Shown here one piece after another: positions 59,272 to 64,000 of a stretch of DNA of 64,000 nucleotides. The notes beneath the pieces were generated by a model. It was not told the DNA's origin, made no database searches, and saw only the letters and a list, made by a program, of their open reading frames with translations. The position numbers and the translations under genes are program-made. Positions within the stretch are counted from its first letter, which is position 1; each line of letters starts with the position of its first letter. Source of the DNA: CAJXZP01 sp041563475. GTDB taxonomy: Bacteria; Bacteroidota; Bacteroidia; Flavobacteriales_G; Salibacteraceae. The DNA is taken from NCBI GenBank assembly GCA_041563475.1, contig JBFFMY010000011.1:1-64000 (forward strand), given 5' to 3'.

Positions 59272-61935
59272 TTATAATTCACCTAAATTAGCTCCAATAG
59301 AGAAATGAAGTTGAGATCTTTGCATCGCTGGATACCCAGAAACATCATCAAATCGATAACCCCAATCCAAACCTAACAACCCAAACATTGGTAAGAAAAC
59401 CTTTACTCCAATACCTGCGGATCTATAATTATTAAACGGATTAAATTCTTTTAAATTACTATATGTATTTCCCATCTCAGCGAATAATAATCCATAAACC
59501 ATAGCACTAGGATTTGTTGAAAATGGATACCTCAACTCCGCAGTATATTTTGTTACAAATGGAGCACCTACTTGAGGAGATAAACTTTGATCATCGTATC
59601 CTCTTAAAGCAATAATTTCTCTCGCATCTATTGAAAACCCAGACAATCCAGATCCACCTAAATAAAATCGTTCAAATGGCGCGGTTCCAACTTCGGGTGT
59701 ATACGTAAATAAACCACCAAAACCAACCTTCGCATAAATCACAAATTTACCTACTGGATTATTATACCAAGCGGCTGTAAACTTCCACTTGTTATACTCC
59801 ACAAAATTAAATTTTTCTTCCGTAGAAAGGTTTTCATAATCCTTCCCATTAAACCACGAGTATGGAGGAGTTAGTTGCGTAGACAAGGTAATTTTGGATC
59901 CGGATTTCGGGAAGTTTAAATCATCCAAAGAACTCCGCGTTAAAATACCTCGATAGAAAATGTTATTTGCTATTCCATCACTAAACCCTTGAAAAACGCC
60001 AGCATAATTATTTAGCACGTAATATTGATACGCCACTTCTTGGTAATATTGGAAGTGATCATCTGGCCAAGTTAACCTTTTACCTAATCCTAAAGAGACA
60101 ACAAATTGATTAAAACCTCCATAATATGGATTGTCAATCGACTTATTATTTTCATCTATTGCTGTTCTAGGCTGCCCATTGGTTTGTAGGGTGTAATACG
60201 TAGAAAAGGTAAACGAATTTGGTTTTTTTCCTCCTAACCAAGGTTCCGTAAACGAGAAGTTAATGGAATTATATTGCGGTCCACTTGTTTGCCCACGCAA
60301 ACTCAATCGCTGCCCATCACCTGATGGCAAAGGAGACCACGCTTTTTTATTAAAAAAGTTTTTAGTAGAAAAATTATTAAAAGTTAAACCAATAGTACCA
60401 ATTAAAGAATAACCTCCATACCCCCCGGATAATTCAATTTGATCAGATGGTTTTTCGCCTACAATATATTCGATATCCACCGTTCCGTCAACTGGATTTG
60501 GTTTAGGAATCACATTCATTTGTTCGGGATCCAAAAATCCCAGAATAGATAATTCTCTCTGGGTCCGCATAATATCTGATCGACTAAACAAATCCCCCGG
60601 TTTTGTTTTAATCTCTCTTCTTATAACGTGTTCACTAGTTTTCGTGTTTCCAGTAATATAAATTTTATTAATTCGAGCCTGAGCCCCTTCGTATATTTTT
60701 ATTTCAATATCAATGGAATCATCTACTACACTTATTTCCGTTGGGGTAACAGAGAAAAACAAATACCCATCATCCATATATTGAGAACTTATATCTAGAC
60801 CCGCAGGATTCATAAATAGACGTTCGTTTAGCAATGCTGTATTGTAAATATCTCCAGTATTAATACCTAAGATATCACTAAGTTGTTGCGTAGTAAATTT
60901 TTCATTTCCCAGCCACCTAATATCTCTAAAAAAATACTGATTTCCTTCTTCTATGTAAACATCAACTTGTAAATCTTCCTCACCCAAAGAGGTAATGGTA
61001 TCCGAAACAATTCTCACATCACGGTATCCTGAACCTTTATACTTCTCAATCACTAAAGCTTTATCACCTTCATATTGACCCTTAATAAATTTTGAAGATT
61101 TAAATATCCTCGGCTTCACCTTTTCTGTAAAATGCTCCACTATCATAGGCAAAATAGTATCGCTTTTTTGATTCCAAACTGCCTTGAGAACATCTCCCAC
61201 AAAAACGTCAATATCTTCAAGAGGTCTAATTCTACTTTTTTCTTTTGTTTCTTTAAACACTCTTTCCAGTTGTAAATCCGTAAATTCGGTATTGCCATGA
61301 AATACGATATCTTCAATTTTCACCTTTTTATTCTTGTTGATGGTAATTACCATCATTTGGTGGTTAGGATATAGAGTGTCATTTTTTTGAATAATCTCAA
61401 CAGATGTATGGTAAAAACCCTTCTCCACAAAAAAACTTCTAATTTTAGATTTTGTGGAAACTATAAGATTATTAGTTACTATCCGTTCTCTGTATAAATC
61501 TATTTCCTCACGGATATCATCTGCCTCACCTTTGGAGACACCTTCCAGCTTAAATCGAGATAATCGAGGTTGTTCTGAAATTTGAAATTCAAGATAAATA
61601 TTTTTACCGATGACCTTTTGAATAACTATTCTAACATCAGAAAAAAGCCCTTGTTTCCATAGATTTTTAATTGCTCCAGAAAGCTTGTCACCTGGCACCT
61701 GAATCTCTGTTCCTACAACTAGACCTGTAAGAAGCACCAAGGCATTTGGATCTAAAACTTTCGTTCCAGTCACCGTTACTTTCGCTAAAGTGTATTTTCT
61801 AGGGTTAGAATAATCGACCTCTATGGATTGGTTGTTGGTTTGTTCGATTTGACCAGAAAGAGAGACTGGAACAAATAGCAATGCGGCCAATATAAACTGA
61901 TACAATGTTCTAAATCTGCTCACTTGTTTTTCCAA
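59272..61935 (-). CDS. bamA: Outer-membrane protein assembly factor BamA
   Basis: An 887-residue Omp85 protein that inserts beta-barrels into the outer membrane. A signal peptide ends near residue 29 (SLSGQ). POTRA-type domains fill about 45-500, with KVTVTGTKVLDPNAL, KIEDIVFHGNTEF, IRWLGNEKF and KIYITGNTKTSEHVI as repeats, and a C-terminal barrel follows. The strand near GLSGFSIDAREIIALRGYDD contains the conserved RGYDD-type loop. No ATG fits: the frame starts with TTG 61935, and GTG 61923 is an alternative. It overlaps uppS by 26 or 14 bp, depending on the start. Confidence 0.96.
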   Translation of the reverse strand: MEKQVSRFRTLYQFILAALLFVPVSLSGQIEQTNNQSIEVDYSNPRKYTLAKVTVTGTKVLDPNALVLLTGLVVGTEIQVPGDKLSGAIKNLWKQGLFSDVRIVIQKVIGKNIYLEFQISEQPRLSRFKLEGVSKGEADDIREEIDLYRERIVTNNLIVSTKSKIRSFFVEKGFYHTSVEIIQKNDTLYPNHQMMVITINKNKKVKIEDIVFHGNTEFTDLQLERVFKETKEKSRIRPLEDIDVFVGDVLKAVWNQKSDTILPMIVEHFTEKVKPRIFKSSKFIKGQYEGDKALVIEKYKGSGYRDVRIVSDTITSLGEEDLQVDVYIEEGNQYFFRDIRWLGNEKFTTQQLSDILGINTGDIYNTALLNERLFMNPAGLDISSQYMDDGYLFFSVTPTEISVVDDSIDIEIKIYEGAQARINKIYITGNTKTSEHVIRREIKTKPGDLFSRSDIMRTQRELSILGFLDPEQMNVIPKPNPVDGTVDIEYIVGEKPSDQIELSGGYGGYSLIGTIGLTFNNFSTKNFFNKKAWSPLPSGDGQRLSLRGQTSGPQYNSINFSFTEPWLGGKKPNSFTFSTYYTLQTNGQPRTAIDENNKSIDNPYYGGFNQFVVSLGLGKRLTWPDDHFQYYQEVAYQYYVLNNYAGVFQGFSDGIANNIFYRGILTRSSLDDLNFPKSGSKITLSTQLTPPYSWFNGKDYENLSTEEKFNFVEYNKWKFTAAWYNNPVGKFVIYAKVGFGGLFTYTPEVGTAPFERFYLGGSGLSGFSIDAREIIALRGYDDQSLSPQVGAPFVTKYTAELRYPFSTNPSAMVYGLLFAEMGNTYSNLKEFNPFNNYRSAGIGVKVFLPMFGLLGLDWGYRFDDVSGYPAMQRSQLHFSIGANLGEL

Positions 61936-62659
61936 ATCTACGTTCTCGTTTTTGATACTTTTCTATGGCGCTATAAAGATCTTCCTTTCTAAAATCTGGC
62001 CAAAACTTATCTACAAATAATAATTCTGAATAGGCAATTTGCCATAGCAAGAAATTACTGATTCTATTTTCTCCACTTGTTCTGATTAATAAATCAGGAT
62101 CGGGAACCAAATGTGTGGCAAGATATCGTTCGAACAGACTCTCATCAATATCATTCAAATTTATTTCACCATTTTTAACATCGGAGGCAATTCGCTTTGT
62201 TGCATTAACTATCTCACTTCTAGATCCGTAACTCAATGCCAGAATAAGGGTCATTTTTGAGTTTGATTTCGTGCTCTCAATCGCAAATTTTAATTCTCTC
62301 TGCCCCTTTTTTGGTAAAGCGTCTAAATCACCAATTGCTAGTAATTTAATATCGTTATCGTTCAAAGTGTTCAGCTCTTTTCGTATAGACGAAACTAACA
62401 ACTCCATGAGCGCAGCTACCTCCAATTTCGGTCTTTTCCAATTTTCAGAAGAAAATGCATAAAGAGTTAAATATTTCACACCTATTTGGCCACAGGTTTC
62501 AATGGTTTCTCTAACAGCCGTTAATGCATTTTTATGCCCGAAAATTCTTGGCTTCCCTTTCTCTTTTGCCCAACGGCCATTTCCATCCATAATCACGGCA
62601 ATATGATTTGGAATATTTAAATTTTCTATTTGGGAACTGTTTGCCATAATTAGCCGCAT
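61910..62659 (-). CDS. uppS: Isoprenyl (undecaprenyl diphosphate) transferase
   Basis: A 249-residue cis-prenyltransferase that makes the lipid carrier for peptidoglycan and other envelope polymers. The signature HIAVIMDGNGRWAKEKGKPR is at residues 20-39, with the catalytic Asp in DGNGRWA, and GENRISNFLLWQIAYSEL is near the end. ATG 62659 and ATG 62647 are both possible starts (12 nt apart). It is the gene before bamA, which it overlaps, so cell-wall lipid supply and outer-membrane assembly are expressed together. Confidence 0.95.
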   Translation of the reverse strand: MRLIMANSSQIENLNIPNHIAVIMDGNGRWAKEKGKPRIFGHKNALTAVRETIETCGQIGVKYLTLYAFSSENWKRPKLEVAALMELLVSSIRKELNTLNDNDIKLLAIGDLDALPKKGQRELKFAIESTKSNSKMTLILALSYGSRSEIVNATKRIASDVKNGEINLNDIDESLFERYLATHLVPDPDLLIRTSGENRISNFLLWQIAYSELLFVDKFWPDFRKEDLYSAIEKYQKRERRFGKTSEQI

Positions 62660-62688
62660 AACGCGGGTTTTCGGTCGGCAAATATATT

Positions 62689-63504
62689 CTATTTGTTCGG
62701 ATTAAAATGACAGGAACTTGGGTTCTTCTTTAAATTAAAATTTAAGCTCAAAACAACGGAGGATAACCAATCATTATTATAGTCTGAACCCCTTTGAGTG
62801 CCCCAACTACTATTGTTTGGACCTTGCGCTTCGAGCGTCCTGTTTGACAAGTCTCTCCCCGTTTTAGATAAAATGGATGGATCGGAAGGATACCGATCGC
62901 TTACATCATCTAAATAATCTGTAAAAGTTGGTGATAACTCTCCCCGTAAACCAAGAATAAACCGATCGGATAAGCGAAATTTAAAACCAAAACCGAAGGG
63001 AAAAGCCACACCAATTTTAGAATACATCACCCCTTCGGTTTGTAAAGGTTGTAACTCATATTCATTTCCAGAAAGTACCGCTTTGGGATTATGGTAAAAC
63101 ATTCCAATTCCAACATACACAAAGGGCGTAAAAACATCTGCATCCTGAAAGAAGCTTTGAGGGTTATAGGGTTTAAAGGTTAAAAAGTTAAACTCAATAA
63201 CCGAGTTTAATTGATAAATATTCGATGAAAAGGAAAGATTTCTTTGACTCTCAAACTCATTATTTGATTTTGAATCATCCCCAGAAATCTTAGAGTATTT
63301 AATATCTGTTCGCCACGCCCATCTAGTGGTAAAATTATGACGGTAATTTAACCCCGCAGAAATATGGGCATCATCTGGTATTTGAGAATAAACATCACCA
63401 AAGAAATATGACTCCCCAAAAAAGAACCCGACTTCTCCATATTTCTGTGAAAAAGTCGGGCTTAAATTTGTTATTAGGAATACGAATAAAAGAATTCTTT
63501 TCAT
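62689..63504 (-). CDS. DUF6089-type outer-membrane beta-barrel protein, copy 2
   Basis: A 271-residue protein with a signal peptide (residues 1-19, ends TFS). Barrel-type strands are rich in Gly/Phe/Tyr: GEVGFFFGESYFFGDV, LNYRHNFTTRWAWR and PFVYVGIGMFYH. It matches DUF6089, found beside uppS/bamA in Bacteroidota. The function is unknown; an outer-membrane position is inferred. It is 29 nt upstream of uppS and 33 nt after its paralog. Confidence 0.85.
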   Translation of the reverse strand: MKRILLFVFLITNLSPTFSQKYGEVGFFFGESYFFGDVYSQIPDDAHISAGLNYRHNFTTRWAWRTDIKYSKISGDDSKSNNEFESQRNLSFSSNIYQLNSVIEFNFLTFKPYNPQSFFQDADVFTPFVYVGIGMFYHNPKAVLSGNEYELQPLQTEGVMYSKIGVAFPFGFGFKFRLSDRFILGLRGELSPTFTDYLDDVSDRYPSDPSILSKTGRDLSNRTLEAQGPNNSSWGTQRGSDYNNDWLSSVVLSLNFNLKKNPSSCHFNPNK

Positions 63505-63537
63505 TCTTCTATAAACGAGATTTTATTTCAAAAATTG

Positions 63538-64000
63538 TTATAATCTTACTCTAGATCGTGCTTTTGATTTCAAACGATAAGTGACGGTTAGTGTACCAGT
63601 CATATATAAATCATTTGCTTTCCCTCCTCGAATACCTCCTGCTCGAGCATCTTTATGTCCCTTTGTCGCCATAAATCTTGATTCGGCACCATACGCAGCT
63701 TCCAAGGCGTCACTATCGTAATATTTACCGCTTACGTCATCCATATAATCCGTTGTAGTCCATCTATAGCTAGCCTCTGCTTGAACCCCCCATTCACGAT
63801 TAAAATTATATTTAATCCCAGCACCCATTGGGAAAATAACAGTCACATTAGAATATTGTTTAGGACCGTTAGGCAAACCCTGACCTTCTGTGTGTAATGG
63901 TCTCAAATCAACCCATTCACCCGTCTTATAATTATGACCTTGAGTATTAAAAATATTAGCTCCAATTCCGGCAAACACATATAATGCAAAAGCAGATTGA
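63538..64000 (-). CDS. DUF6089-type outer-membrane beta-barrel protein, copy 1 (5' truncated by the window)
   Basis: The frame is open to the last base, so the gene begins outside the window; the codon at 63978 is an internal GTG, not a start. The 154 visible residues align with the C-terminal two thirds of the next gene: VFAGIGANIFN with its FVYVGIGMFYH, and IFPMGAGIKYNFN with AFPFGFGFKFRLS. It also has EASYRWTTTDYMDDVSG. It is a tandem paralog, probably the first gene of the cluster. Confidence 0.85.
   Translation of the reverse strand, partial: QSAFALYVFAGIGANIFNTQGHNYKTGEWVDLRPLHTEGQGLPNGPKQYSNVTVIFPMGAGIKYNFNREWGVQAEASYRWTTTDYMDDVSGKYYDSDALEAAYGAESRFMATKGHKDARAGGIRGGKANDLYMTGTLTVTYRLKSKARSRVRL

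Noticed and set aside
59272..61935. BamA as a truncated or shifted gene because it lacks an ATG
   Set aside because: A complete signal peptide, the POTRA-type repeats and the barrel are present; TTG or GTG is a sufficient start.
1..64000. tRNA, rRNA, CRISPR array, IS element, prophage or att site
   Set aside because: I found no T-loop-like GTTCGAATCC signatures, no rRNA-like sequence, no regularly spaced repeats, and no transposase or integrase reading frame.

Overview
The window is AT-rich, protein-dense chromosomal DNA from a Bacteroidota bacterium, most likely of the order Flavobacteriales. The evidence is the gene content: PorV2-like, GSCFA, DUF5777, DUF6089, DUF5522 and DUF2911 proteins, a long SecA, a bifunctional DAHP synthase/chorismate mutase, and an uppS-bamA-ompH-ompH-murI cluster. 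Many starts lack an obvious Shine-Dalgarno, and promoters resemble the Bacteroidota form TTTG/TTG...TAnnTTTG. The exact family cannot be fixed from the sequence. I see no rRNA, tRNA, CRISPR array, insertion sequence, prophage or plasmid gene. This looks like a stable core chromosome.

Layout. 1-831: 3' part of groEL. 906-3135 (-): a c-type cytochrome-like lipoprotein, an OB-fold protein, YceI and a DUF5777 barrel. 3213-12028: a CDF metal exporter, PorV2, an ABM-like protein, Lnt-GSCFA, a cyclophilin, TyrS and aspartate kinase. 12184-18550: a YccA-like membrane protein and a TlpA-like lipoprotein, then an uncharacterised 606-aa protein, a cysteine-rich lipoprotein and a DUF2911 protein. 18715-23451: an ALDH7-type dehydrogenase, M17 aminopeptidase, peptidase E and ElbB. 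23485-25557: a tandemly duplicated transcription unit for a paralogous envelope protein. 25611-30360: a U32 protein, ferredoxin, DUF5522, urocanase and an epimerase. 30357-39207: an acid phosphatase lipoprotein, two paralogous GNAT-like proteins, a 2OG oxygenase with a GT39 glycosyltransferase and a GNAT, an AGCS symporter and a nitrilase. 39293-48318: SecA, DUF2795, a PduO-type adenosyltransferase with GDPD, a quinone oxidoreductase, DAHP synthase/CM and DUF819. 48399-55273: RecJ, a sigma/anti-sigma/lipoprotein operon and DnaG. 55666-64000: a MORN lipoprotein, Nfu, gamma-CA, then MurI and the OmpH/OmpH/BamA/UppS/DUF6089 cluster.

The most interesting signals are these: a probable structured RNA at about 55461-55667; a short promoter-to-terminator unit at 47107-47197; a primase whose four zinc ligands are all replaced; three TTGCA boxes exactly 10 bp apart upstream of the uncharacterised 606-aa protein; a duplicated promoter-gene-terminator unit; and several genes whose TAnnTTTG element sits 4-7 nt before the start codon, which suggests leaderless mRNAs. 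Promoter, RNA and regulatory calls are pattern-based inferences and have not been tested experimentally.
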